Positions 11,279 to 22,141 of a stretch of 64,000 nucleotides of DNA are shown here, piece after piece. Below the pieces are notes generated by a model. It searched no databases. It worked only from the letters and a program-made list of their open reading frames with translations, and had not been told where the DNA came from. Both the position numbers and the translations under genes were made by a program. The DNA comes from Trissonchulus latispiculum (taxonomy: Eukaryota; Nematoda; Enoplea; Enoplida; Ironidae). Each line of letters starts with the position of its first letter. Position 1 is the first letter of the stretch. The stretch spans positions 1-64,000 of the forward strand of contig JASAND010005673.1 in assembly GCA_030248195.1 (NCBI GenBank), given 5' to 3'.

Positions 11279-11281
<3 letters not shown>
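10139..11281. mobile_element. CACTAGCGTAG-type element, 8-bp TSD
   Basis: The left end is CACTAGCGTAGATACG and the right end, read inwards, is CAGTAGCGTAGGTACG, flanked by the 8-bp duplication TGTATATA (10131-10138 and 11282-11289). Two internal ~352-bp copies each end in CTTCTGGGGGG..CCCCCCAGACCCCCC (near 10687 and 11039), so there is an internal tandem duplication. It also holds GCGCCTTCGGCGC and ACGCCCGCGC..GCGCGGGCGT hairpins. No transposase is visible. Related copies are at 13096-13819 and 53504-53944. Confidence 0.8.
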
Positions 11282-11315
<34 letters not shown>

Positions 11316-11499
11316 CCATATATATATTTCCTTTGCTATCTACCCTTCGAAACCCTTTTCTATTCGTTTCTAGCATAACCCACTCCTTATTATAGACTTA
11401 TATAATCATATATAACTGTATTAAACATTTTAGAATTTCTCAATTCCTGTCAATGCGGGATCCTGTGTTTCTGAACTACCGATTCCAAGAGTGAAGAAC

Positions 11500-14400
11500 A
11501 TGAAGACATCACCTTCAGTACTCATCGCTGGAAGCGACGGTTCTCAGTGGACGTGTACACTTTGCCGTAAATCATTTTCACGAAAATCGTATGTATATTA
11601 CTACAAAACCCTGGCGTTTGTCAGAGGTCTTGTGGACACTTTCAGTTGTCCTGAATGTAAAAATTTGTATGCATTAAGTGGAGCCTTAACAATATATAGA
11701 TGTATACTTATTATGTGTATTCTGAGTGTACATTGATGTCTATTTAGACTTGGTGATATGTGTTTTTCTTTTTTAGAAACTATGAGAGACATGTAAAAGG
11801 GAAGAGACAGTGCAGTCGGATGCTACCAGGAACACCTCCTCCTACTAAATTATCTGTTTGTGTTTGCCCATATTGCAAAAAGGTAGGTAACACGTGACTG
11901 TCAACTGCTGTGAAATTTTCCAGCGCCTTGTGCAGATTTAATTTATATACCATTGGAAATAGTTTGACCGACATTCACAAATCAGGTGAGCACTGCCTCG
12001 AATTGTTGCTTTCGCAAAATTTCAGTGGAAGCAGTCTGCTTTCGAAATGCTGTAATGAACCCTCCATAAGAGATCGCGGCCATGGTCAGCAAAGTTTGGA
12101 GTCTCGGTCTCGCCCATCGAAAAGTCTCGGTTTTGGACCGAGAACGAAAGTGTTTTGGAAAAGTCTCAAATTTCAGCTAAAAATTACAAGACAATAATAT
12201 GAAATCTAGCTAACGAGGTCTGAAACCCATTTCGTGTATATACTAGGGTTGGTTTTTTCCGGAAAAAGGATTGCCGAAAAAACCTTTTTTCCGGTTTTTT
12301 CCATTTTTTCCTTTTTTTCCGGTCACCCCAAAATTCACCAATGTGCTAAATGTTGTGTTATTTCATGTTTCTGCATGCATAAGAGCCGTTTTCAACATAT
12401 TTAATAGCCCCACCGTATTGTGCGCACTTACACAAGCGGTTACAAAGGTTTCAGTATTGATTACAGGAATTAATTTTTTCAGCAGACAATACTGTAGAAT
12501 AAACTACACGTGACTTCTGTATACCTTGACGGTTCTGCTAGACCAGGTCTGTGGTTTTCGTAGGTAATACACCTCGTAAAGTAAAGAATATCAGACGTTT
12601 TAAAAGGTTTTGACTGAACATTCCACTGTTAGACATGGAATTGTTAAGTCTACCTGAGTTATGCAACCATGCACATTCCATGGCAAAAAATCTTAAATCC
12701 CAGAATTTGCCCAACTTCATGGATATTGTCTTAAGAGTCCATTAAACAGTGTTTTTGATAGTTTCTTAATGTTCTGATTTCATAAATTAACTTCCAGAAC
12801 ATGTCTCGAATATTTTTCCATTTTTTTCCGATGCTTCGAAAAAACCCAAATACAATTTGTCAGATTTAGCATACCCCCAATTACTATGACCCACGGAAAA
12901 AGTTGTAAATAGTGAGAAATCGCAGGAAAAGTTCAGAAAACATTATGTTCCGCTGTACAAATCGTTAAAATAACATTAGGAATATTTTTCCATTTTTTCC
13001 ACCCCATCGGAAAAAAACGGAAAAAACCTTTTTTCCAGTCCTTTTTTCCGCGCCCATCCCTAGTATATACATGTTTTTTAATTCCCTACTACAACCAGTA
13101 GTGTAGGTACAAAAAATTTCAGGGGGGGGGCGGGAGGGCGGTAGGACCGAAGACTGGGGGGAGGTAATTTTTGCGCAACAATTGTATGAGCACGATATAT
13201 GGTGTCATACAACCTGTTTAAGGTTCACAGCTTAAATCTGTTGTAATCGACAGTGGCACGCTATGTAAAACCGAAAACGGGGGTCTGGGGGGCGGAGCCT
13301 CCCAGAAGTTGAGAAAATTTGTCAATGTAGCCATTAAAACGCTGTTGAAACTATGAATTCTTTGCATTGTATATATATTATCAATTCTTAACCAAATTTT
13401 GTAGTTTAATTTTCTATAGTTTCGACTTTATAATCTCGAATGAAAACTCAGACTAAGAGGTTTCCATTATGAACAAAGTATATAATGTTAGGCATATCCA
13501 GTTTCCCGCGTTTAAGGTAACTCAGTTAATAACAAAACTACAAAGCAGGTAAAGCAAAGTAAAGAAAAGCAAACTGGTAAACGTCTATATAATTCTAGTA
13601 TGCTGCTAATAACGAAGTCGCGCCGAAGGGGCAAAAATTTTTAATAAAGTACAAATGCACTAATTTTTGGAGCATTTCAGTACAATTTCTTTGTGTTTAT
13701 GATAAATTTGAACGCCCGCGCTTCGCTTCGATAAATTTTTCTTTTGGCCAATTTTTTCCAGGGTGGCAAAACCATTTCGGGGGGGGCGGCTCCCCGCCCC
13801 TCCCGTATCTAAGCTAGTGTCTACAACTAAGCCTCAAGTAATGTAAGAAACTCAGATTAAGCCTTCATTTGCGAGTCTCGGTCACACCCAATAGCCGAGA
13901 TTTGGCCAGTGTCATTTCGCTGAAATGTTGGTCTGGCTTAACCCTGATGATTAGAGTTAGGTGACATGTTTTGAGTTATTTTACAAACGCTAGCTAGATA
14001 GCATGCATGTTAACAATTTATTGGCTGTGTAGCATAGCTTTCTAGGAATTAAATGTTGCTCCTTGTTGTTGTCATAATGTGTATTTATGCTTGGTGTGTG
14101 CTCTGGTAATGTTTAGGAGTTCAGTCGCCCTGTTCATCTGAGACGTCATCTACTCCATCAGCACCGCGACAAAGTACCCATCACTCATGCTACTCTCTAC
14201 AAGTGTGACATTTGTCAAAAGGAATTTGTCCAGAAATCTCATCTGGAACGGTAAAAAATGATTTGAAGATGTGAACTGCGCAGAGGCGTTGAAGCTTTCG
14301 GCTTAAATTTCGTAGAGTTTGCAGCAATTTGTATGTGGAAAAAGCAGTTCTAGTAAATTAATTGTAATGTTGTGCCAGAAGTGACGCCTGGAGCCAAAAT

Positions 14401-16141
14401 AATGCCTATTGTATTCTCATCTGAGCCTGTTTGGTTTCTCCAAACGTTATCCTTCATTGAAGAAGACTGGCCAGTGTGCACTTAGTTGGTAGACAGAAAA
14501 CTGTATTTATATACGTACTGAAAAATCGAAGGGTGTCTGTGTCTGTGTTTGGGTGTTTTAGACACCAGGTTGTCCATGCCCCGTCCGAGAGTCGTGGCCA
14601 GTACCAGTGTGTGGACTGTGGCCGCCTCTTCACCCAGTCCTCATCCCTCCGCCGTCATCGTCTCCTTCTTCATCCCTCTCCTCTTCTGCCTCGTCCGCCG
14701 CCTCCTCCTCCTCCTCCTCTCCCACCTTCCGTCCCCACCGCCATTCCTCCGTCTTCCTCCGCTGCAATTCCTCCCACGACCGCTTCTGCGTCTACGACAG
14801 GGACCTCTCTGGCTGGACGGAAGAGTCACTACAGCTGTAGTCTCTGTGGTGAGGAGAGCAGGACGTCTCGCGCCTACAGAGCGCATCTAGAATGGCATGA
14901 AGGTACATACCGCCAGGGTATTTTGAGGTTTTTTCACGGGGGATTTTCGGGGGGGGGGTGGGAGATTTGCAAAAATTGCAAAAAATGAACCAAAATTGGT
15001 ATTTTTTGGCGTAATTTACACGAAGAAACACAAAAAGTTCTCAAAAATAATTTGAGAAAAAGAAAATTTGCCTATTTTTGGCAAAAATTTGGGCCCCCAA
15101 AAAATCCCGGTGCCCCCCCCGGGTAAAATTACCCTGACCACACTGACAGTCAGTCACTTTTGTAGACAACTAGGGTTTTCTAAAGCAGGTTCAGTTGGCT
15201 TTTTCCTAGGCAAAAATTTCTGGGGGGGAAGTCTGTGGGGACACAGATTTCGGGAGGGGAAAGAAAAATTTCTCAAAAATGCTTAAAATAGCTATTTTTG
15301 CTGCTGAGTTAAAAAATTAACTATTTTTAACCTAAATGTATGCTTAACATGGCTAAAAATGCTTCAAAAAGCCTAAAAATCCGGCGAAGCCAGAAAAATT
15401 TTTCAAAATTTATTCTCAAAACCCTATTTTTCTGGGCACTTTAGAGTTCTGGGGGAGGGAAAGGCCCGAATCCTGGGGGAGCGACTCAAGTCTTGGGGGG
15501 ACCCCCCTGTAGGAAAAAGCCAGCAGGTTGCGCCTACGAGCTCTATGAGTTTGTGGTGGTTTTGTCGTTTTCGCAAAACTAATGCACTAACGGTTCTGGA
15601 GCTGTAACTGGTTTGACACTGTTTTTGTAACGTTCATAACCAGTCACAGTGCGGTATTCCTCTTGTTATAGGAAAGCGTTGCAGTAGTTTTCTTTCCTGT
15701 TGTTCTGTTGCAGGTAAGCGTCATCACTGGTGTGAGGAGTGCTCCACAGGCTTCAAGCAGAAGAGTGATCTGGATCGACACATTCGGGCCCGTCACTCTC
15801 GAGAGCCGCTGCTGCAGTGCTGTCAGTGTCAGGCCCAGTTCATTCAGCGGACCCAGCTGACGCGTCACATTGAGCGTTGTCAGGGTCTGGCTCAGGCCTT
15901 CCCCTGTGACCAGTGCAGTCTCCGACTGGCCACGGCTCCGCTCCTCTCTAAGCATCTGCGACGATTTCATCGTGTTCTGGACACTCCCAGAATCTGTGTC
16001 TATTGTGGACAGTGGTTCCGCACCCCTGACCTTCTGACCGAGCATATGTCCGCTGAACACTTTCGTCGACTCCAGTCCTCCGTCCAATCTGCTGGCACGA
16101 CTCCGACTCCGAATGGATCATCAAGTCCTCGACCTCGATAA
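11500..16141 (+). CDS. Nine-finger C2H2/C2HC zinc-finger protein (five exons)
   Basis: Predicted exons 11500-11588, 11777-11882, 14117-14250, 14562-14902 and 15714-16141 join in frame with canonical GT..AG introns to give 365 residues ending in TAA. The nine fingers start CTLC, CPYC, CDIC, CVDC, CSLC, CEEC, CCQC, CDQC and CVYC, each with 12 residues between the last Cys and first His. Fingers 1 and 7 end in Cys rather than His (C2HC). Introns cut fingers 1, 2 and 3, and joining the exons restores each one, which strongly supports the model. A proline/serine/threonine-rich linker separates fingers 4 and 5. The presumed role is sequence-specific DNA or RNA binding in the nucleus; the target is unknown and no orthologue is recognised. 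The first exon is open back to a TTTTAG acceptor at 11432-11433, so an upstream exon is possible; ATG 11500 is the first in-frame methionine. Confidence 0.8.
12244..13062. mobile_element. hAT-like MITE with TTTTTTCC subterminal repeats, intronic
   Basis: The ends TAGGGTTGG and CCATCCCTA are flanked by the perfect 8-bp duplication GTATATAC (12236-12243 and 13063-13070). Both subterminal regions are packed with GGAAAAAA/TTTTTTCCGG. It lies in intron 2 of the nine-finger gene, has no ORF of note, and is related in design to 47854-48257. Confidence 0.85.
13096..13819. mobile_element. CACTAGC-type element, intronic, inverted relative to 10139-11281
   Basis: The ends are CAGTAGTGTAGGTAC (left) and, read inwards, CACTAGCTTAGATACGG (right). 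The flanks ACTACAAC and TCTACAAC match at 7 of 8 positions. It shares with 10139-11281 the GGGTCTGGGGGGCGGAG block, the CAAAGCAGGTAAA-like stretch and the ACGCCCGCGC piece, in reverse order. Non-coding, within intron 2. Confidence 0.75.
14914..15136. mobile_element. Short MITE, CAGGGTA..TACCCTG ends
   Basis: The element begins CAGGGTATTTTGAGG and ends GGGTAAAATTACCCTG, with G-runs near each end. It lies in intron 4 of the nine-finger gene just after the exon 4 donor. A similar design is at 18106-18403. No target duplication is clear. Confidence 0.6.
15196..15522. mobile_element. TGGCTTTTTC-type MITE, intronic
   Basis: The left end TGGCTTTTTCCTAGG and right end GTAGGAAAAAGCCA are inverted, each followed by a run of at least six G or C. 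Related ends occur at 22842-23298 and 25967-26266. Non-coding; in intron 4 of the nine-finger gene. Confidence 0.65.
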
Positions 16142-16774
16142 GTCTTCCTTTTTTCTGGTGCCGGATCCAAGGCCATAACACTGATGTCTAAAAATCTATC
16201 AACAACCTTGTACAGGACAATTTAGTTTCAATCTTGTTGTTTGTAATAATGTACGTATATAACGTATACAGGGCGCCTACTATTCCTATTTTTCCTATTT
16301 TTTCCTATATTTTTCAAATATTCCTATTTTTTCCTATTTTTGCCTAAAATTCCTATATTTTCCTATTTTTTCATGAATTTTGAGAAGATTTATATCCTAT
16401 TTTAACTGTGGCAGCGAAATAAATACGGTAGAATTCTCTGTTTTGTCTGCCAACGGACAATTCTCAAAAATTTTCCGGCTCCGCCGGAATATTAGATACC
16501 GTTTTCTCTTTATTTCTGTTACGTCGATTTAATTCTCTCCTTTAAACCAGTCAATGCTTGGCGGAATTGTTTTGTTGAAGCTGTGTGTCGCTCATTCATA
16601 AGTGATACGTTATCACTACACTTTAGCATTATGTTCCTGGGGATTTTAGAACTTGGTATCTTTTGGGCAGTGATTTTTGAAACGCTGTAATTCTCACAAT
16701 TTTTGGAGTTGGAAAGTGCATATGCATTATATATATGCATCCTCTGAAAGCATGTAATCAGTATATTCCCAGAG

Positions 16775-17250
16775 ATGAAACCGGGTCACCGGGTCAGTTC
16801 GGCTCACTATTTGGACCGGGTCACCGGGCCAGGAGATCTGACCCGGTCCTGACCCGGTATTCTGGGTTAGAGGATTGATTTTGCTCAATAATTACTCAAA
16901 AACTAGTAATGGAAAAAGTATATACTGAACTCAACCGTCCATATTTGGTAAATGCTTGTAGCTGTAGAGTGTCCTCATAATATCTGTACTTCCTGTTAAG
17001 CTTGGATCTAGTTTTGAAGCTAATGGTTGCGTTGAACCTTAATTACAAAACTGAAAATTAGGCACTAATATTACTCTTAAGGAAAGCAAAACCTTTGCCT
17101 AACTTCATATTTTAAACGCCAAAAATTTCCAAAATGATTAAAGAACACTCACAGCATCCCAATATAATTTTTAATATTTCCAAGCTTAAACCTGAATTTT
17201 CGAAAATACCGGGTCAGGGGTCGACCGGGTCACCGGGTCAGTAAACAGTG
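16775..17250. repeat. CCGGGTCA repeat-bounded segment
   Basis: Copies of ACCGGGTCACCGGGTCAG stand at both edges (near 16780 and 17225), with inverted GACCCGGT copies near 16848-16860. The arrangement resembles another nonautonomous element with short subterminal motifs, but complete terminal repeats and a target duplication could not be assigned. Confidence 0.5.
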
Positions 17251-17884
17251 ACCTTCCAGTGACAGTGGCCCCTTCCAATAAATTCTTTGAAAAGTGTTAA
17301 TTTACACCAGAACAAATACTTCATACACCAGATTAATCTTTGTAAAGGTTTAAACTTTGTCAACATTTTGCTAGAGGTTTTCAATTGGTTTTCGTGTAGT
17401 TTTGAATATTCTTCCACTAAAAGTTAAGTTTCTTTAAGCAAACCTTAACGGGATTCTTTTTGAATGTTTTGAGCTACAGATGCCCATTCGATAAATTTTG
17501 CGCCTTCGGAGCACCGATGCTTTCCTTCGTTGTGCCAAGAAATGGTCAAAAAGAGCCAGCTTTTAATTTCATTGTATTTGTAGTCGTTTCAATTGCATAA
17601 AAGAATTTAAAGTAATAAGCTAGATTTTATACAGTTGCACTTGCAAGCAACACGTTTATGATTATGAATGCAGATCGTTGCGTTGTAAATTGCTCAATTT
17701 TTACTTTATCGACCTGATATGGAATGGATAATGGCAATGGGTGAGAAATTATTAAAATAATTCAATTTTTGAAATCAGCGACCTCGATTTACCCTGGGGG
17801 CAACTTCTCAGCCAAATTGGAGACAATGTTTTTCGAACTATAAGGGGGGGGCAAGGCGAAAATAATAAATAAAATAAATAAGCA

Positions 17885-18095
17885 AAGCGCCAAAATTTTT
17901 TCTACCAGTTTCTAACCTAACATTTTCGTTTTCCTATGTTTAACACATGTCATAGTCACCTTTCAAGGGCTCTACAGAACGAGAGGAGCATATTAAGCAG
18001 AACGCTTATATATGTTTAGTTTTAAGTACGTATGTACCCATGTGAACTACAAAATTTATAAAAATGAGCAAAATCGGAGATTCGGCAAAAAGCGG
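17885..18095. repeat. Dispersed repeat shared with 31806-32023
   Basis: Long shared phrases such as TTTCCTATGTTTAACACATG, GAGGAGCATATT-like and AATGAGCAAAATCGGAGAT occur in the same order in both places. The copy at 31.8 kb is the right part of a TTAA-flanked element; this one is truncated by the element at 18106. Confidence 0.7.
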
Positions 18096-18105
18096 CCCCC
18101 GCTAA

Positions 18106-18403
18106 CAGGGTATATATTTTTTGGGGTTTCGTTTCGGGGGGGGGGGAAGATTTTCTGCAAAATTGGTATTTTTTGGCGTATTCACACGTACAAAGGCAAA
18201 AAGTTCTCAAAAATGCCTGGATTTAAGCTAAAAATTGCCGTTTTTACGAAAAAATCTCCTGCGAAATCGGAAAATGTTTGAAGTTTTGCCTAATTTTGGC
18301 AAAATTTGGGCCTCCAAAAAATCCCTGAAGCAAAAATCCCGGGAGGGGGCGATTTCTGGGGAGGAAGATCAATTTCGCCCCCCTCCCGGTAAAAAATACA
18401 CTG
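18106..18403. mobile_element. Short MITE, CAGGGTATAT..ATACACTG ends
   Basis: The element starts CAGGGTATATATTTTTTGG and ends GGTAAAAAATACACTG. GCTAA is directly repeated on both flanks (18101-18105 and 18404-18408). G/C runs mark both subterminal regions. Non-coding. Confidence 0.65.
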
Positions 18404-19054
18404 GCTAAACACTCACCTTTTATATCAACGTTTGCCCGGAATATCACTCAGAAGTTCAAGTTTTCAAACCGGAGATTTTACTTGATTTTTGCCCTGTGTT
18501 TTTTACGAAAAAAACTGCGAAATTCCGCACTTTTTTGAAAATTCCGCAACTTTTTTCGGTGCTCTGCGTAAAGTTCCGCAAAAAATTTTGTCTTTGAGTA
18601 GACATTTTCAGTTGTCTCAGATGAAGAATAAACGTGTTTCTGATACTTTTTGAAGAGAATTTTCAAAAAAGTTCGCGCCTTCGGCGCGTATTTCTATATA
18701 CGTAGACACCTTTCAGTCTTAGTTAGAAGTTGAGTTAGAATGCCTAGTGACAGCTATGCAATGAAATTCCTTTAGCCTTGAAACCATAACGTACCATAAT
18801 TTTAAACAATTATTAACCTATTAGCAGTTTGCTTCTATCTTAGGATTTTACTGACAGTCGAAACTAAACTTTTGAGAATTTCCACTAAAGATTTTCCTCG
18901 GTTTTACAAAATTTTCTCGGCTTCTGGGGGCTCCGCCCCCCAGACCCCCGCGTCTCTTCGCTATTAAGTATAAAACACGCTTATACATGCTTCGACTTTC
19001 GAAAAATAGTTCGAAAAAATACTCAGAACTTCCAGCAAACACTTAAAACTAGGC

Positions 19055-19290
19055 AGTAGAGGATCAAATCTCCTGAAAAAAATTTCAGAACCCCCAGAAC
19101 CCCAAGAACCCCCATCAAAAATTTGATACTAAATATATGTAGTCACGGATCAAATCTCTTCGAAAAGTTAAGAACCCCCAAGAACCTCCAGAACCCCCAT
19201 CAAAAATGAAACTAAACATAGTTATAGATCAAATCTCTACAAAAAATTAAGAATCCCCAGAACCCCAAGAACCCCCATGAAAATAAAAGC
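19055..19290. repeat. ~82-bp tandem repeat, three units
   Basis: The phrase GATCAAATCTC recurs near 19063, 19147 and 19227. Each copy is followed by A-rich sequence and an AGAACCCCCAAGAACC-type C-rich stretch. Non-coding. Confidence 0.75.
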
Positions 19291-19749
19291 TTCAAGAAAA
19301 TCAAGTGGTAGATCAGAACGCATCAAAAAGTGACTTTTATCTTGACATGGGCCAAGTTCGCAAAAAGTTTCGACGAAAAAAACACAGTTTTTGCCTATCC
19401 ACTAACATATTGGAACCTTATCAACTGCTCCAATAAAAACAGCACAATTTTTAACATATTTTTAGAAACTTCGAAAATTCGCCCCCCTCCTCAAAATCCT
19501 CTGAAGAAAAGTTCTGTAGAATAAATCCAGGTTGTTACTAACACTATCATAAATCCAGGTTGTTACTAACACTATCTAGGTAAATGTTACGAATTTTCAC
19601 CAAAACTTGACGTCATATTGGCTAGAAAAATTCCTATATTTTCCTATTTTTTGCTAGAAATATTCCTATATTTTCCTATTTTTTCACGAAAAATTCCTAT
19701 ATTTTTTCCTATTTTTTCAAAAATGCCCAGTAGGCGCCCAGCGTATATA

Positions 19750-22120
19750 ACATGCATTATGCTTTGGATGTAGTAAAACCTTGGTCCTCCAATTAGAGTG
19801 TTTTGAGAGTGACATATTTTGCTGTTGTGTCTTGCAGTTGATTTTGTGTTGTTGAAAAAAAGGATCCTTGGAGTAGTTCGGGTTGGTTCAGTGGAATAAG
19901 GTCATTATTGAGTCGTAGGCGCTCATGCCGTTTTCTGTATTTCACCTCGCTAATACTACTGCAGCAGTAACCAGTCACTTATTCACAAGGTGTGCAAAGG
20001 AATCGGGGGAAAATATCGAAGTCCGTTACTTGAATACCCAAAGCAGCAGCTTTCTACAGATGTCCTTTATGCGAATACACGCTCTTCAGCAAATGTGAAG
20101 CATATTGGTTAATCTGGCCGTCCGGGTATTGCATAAAAACTGGTCATACTGTGCTTAGTTGGTAGTCGTATGCAAGAAGGTGTTAAATGGAAGAGAATAT
20201 GCCGACGTTTTGTTAGCGGAGCAACCCTGATTGGCAAGAAAAGGCAAAAAATAAATTGCGAAGTGCATATAAGCTGTCTATTCGGTGGACTGAATTTGTA
20301 GAAACAGTTGTTACAATGTTACTTCTTAAGCATGTCTGTCAAAATCGTAACAGTGCGATAGATTTCATACCTTATCCTGAGTTATTCCCCCCAGTATCCC
20401 CTTTTCGTCATACTTTAGAAGGAGCGCCGTCTCTTCCCGTGAAATCGTGAAATAACTTATCGCCCACTATATCTGACCATAAGGGATGAGCAAAAAATGA
20501 AACCGTTAACTACAGTTTCATTCAAAACCCTATTTATTCGAGCACTTTTGGGCAGTGTTTTTTATTTCGCCGACGGCTTATGTGTCATGTTACACATCTC
20601 GCCAAAAATTTTTGCTATTTTTCAGAAAAAAGTGTGTAACTACCTAAAAATTTCAAATTTTCTCCCGTTTTCTTTACCACGTATGTATATATATAGGGGT
20701 GCTGACTGAAATCCTGATCCGTGGGGGACCCCCACCTTCCTCTCCTAATAGCAAGGTCCAGCAAACCAGCGCATGCGCTTGTTTCATGGGACATTATTCA
20801 TGCAAATAAGAGCCGTTGAAAATTGCCAGCACTGTTCTAAAAATAGAACAGTGGGAAAAATTAATTTTAAAAAAACTGAAAGCGCGGTCCTGTTTGGACA
20901 TAAAATCTTGCTCCTTTCATGCTGTATTATATTACAAAATTTCCAAAATTCTAAGTGTTAGAAATTTCAAAATTTCAGTGTTTTGTCCCCAATCTGAACG
21001 GATTGCCAATCCTTTTTCATTTAACTACTGATTTCTACTGGTTTTACTACTTTCATAAATTGCTTCAGATCGTAGGAGACCGCCCGACCGACTATACGTT
21101 CGTAGCAGTGTCATGCTGGGCTTTTTCTAGACGAAAAATGTGGGGGGACCCAAAAAGTGGGTGATCCAAAGTGGTTTAACATTGTCAAAAATGCTGTAAC
21201 AAATAGATTGTTTTTACAATTATATACTGCTATAACTAAGTGTTCAAAAATTGAGTTTGGGTACCAAAACATACGATTTTAGACCAAAAAAAATTTGAAA
21301 ATTTGGATCAAACATCCTTAAAATTTGGCTTTGTCTGGGCACCTTATAGGGTGGGGGGAAGTCCAAAGTCCTTAGTGGGGGAAATCCCAAAACAACAAAA
21401 ATATATCAGGCAAAAATATATATAAAAAATATAAGGCTCTCTGTGATGCACTGTTTGATGTTAGACGTGCAGTTGCACTTGTGTGTTAAGTTTGTTAACT
21501 GTTTGTTTAATTAAATTGAATTGAATATTTTTATGCACGTAGAAACGCAAAAGGTTCTCAACAATGATATGATTTAAGCTAAAAATAGCCAGTTTTATGA
21601 CAAAAACTCTGGCGAAGCTGGCAAATTTTTGAAAGTCTGCCTGTTTTTGGCAAAAGTTTGGGCCCCCAAAAAATCCCGGGGTGAGGTCAATTTCCGGGAG
21701 GGGCCCTGGACTCCTGTGTAAAAAAAACTCCCATGCACTAAACACAATATAACATTAATTTCACAGTCATAGACATCCTACAAAGGATTTGATGATATAA
21801 GGGGATCAGAAGAAAAATTCCAAGGAGGAATGAATCAATTTTTTTCTTCTGGCACCCAAAAGGGGAAGGGTTCGTATCCCCAACACACCCATGGTCTTGA
21901 TACACAACGGCGCCACGTGACTGAGTTTTTAAGTGGAGGGGCGCCCCATACTCTTTGGGCCCCCCCACTCGACCTCTTCCCGCTAAAATTCCCTAAAACA
22001 AGTACCCTGTTAATGTGTGTTTTTTGTTTAGGGATTAAAAAAATTTCTTCATAGTTATGTAAGCAAGTCTGATATAATGTGGAAGCCTGCTAGCATGTCT
22101 ACGTAGTAAGTGGCAACTTA
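19750..22120. other. Intergenic stretch between the two zinc-finger genes
   Basis: No supported gene. The part 21115-21400 starts like the GGGCTTTTTCTAG MITEs and carries G-runs, and 21590-21735 is another G-run repeat piece. The many short open frames are A+T-rich and show no family features. Confidence 0.5.
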
Positions 22121-22141
22121 CAGGGCCACAAAAAGGTCGTG

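Larger units (their letters stand above)
16269..19741. mobile_element. 3.5-kb TIR element with TTCCTATTTTTTCC subterminal repeats
   Basis: The ends are CAGGGCGCCTACT and, read inwards from the right, CTGGGCGCCTACT, flanked by a 6-bp direct repeat CGTATA (16263-16268 and 19742-19747). Both subterminal regions (16285-16370 and 19627-19725) consist of repeated TTCCTATTTTTTCC units in inverted orientation. The interior has no transposase and carries later insertions or local repeats (16775-17250, 18106-18403, 19055-19290). A second element with the same subterminal unit but other outer ends lies at 52611-54411. Confidence 0.75.

Noticed and set aside
14549..14890. Alternative frames over the proline-rich part of the nine-finger gene
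   Set aside because: Serine, leucine and arginine translations of the CCT-rich stretch; the zinc-finger frame is clearly the real one.
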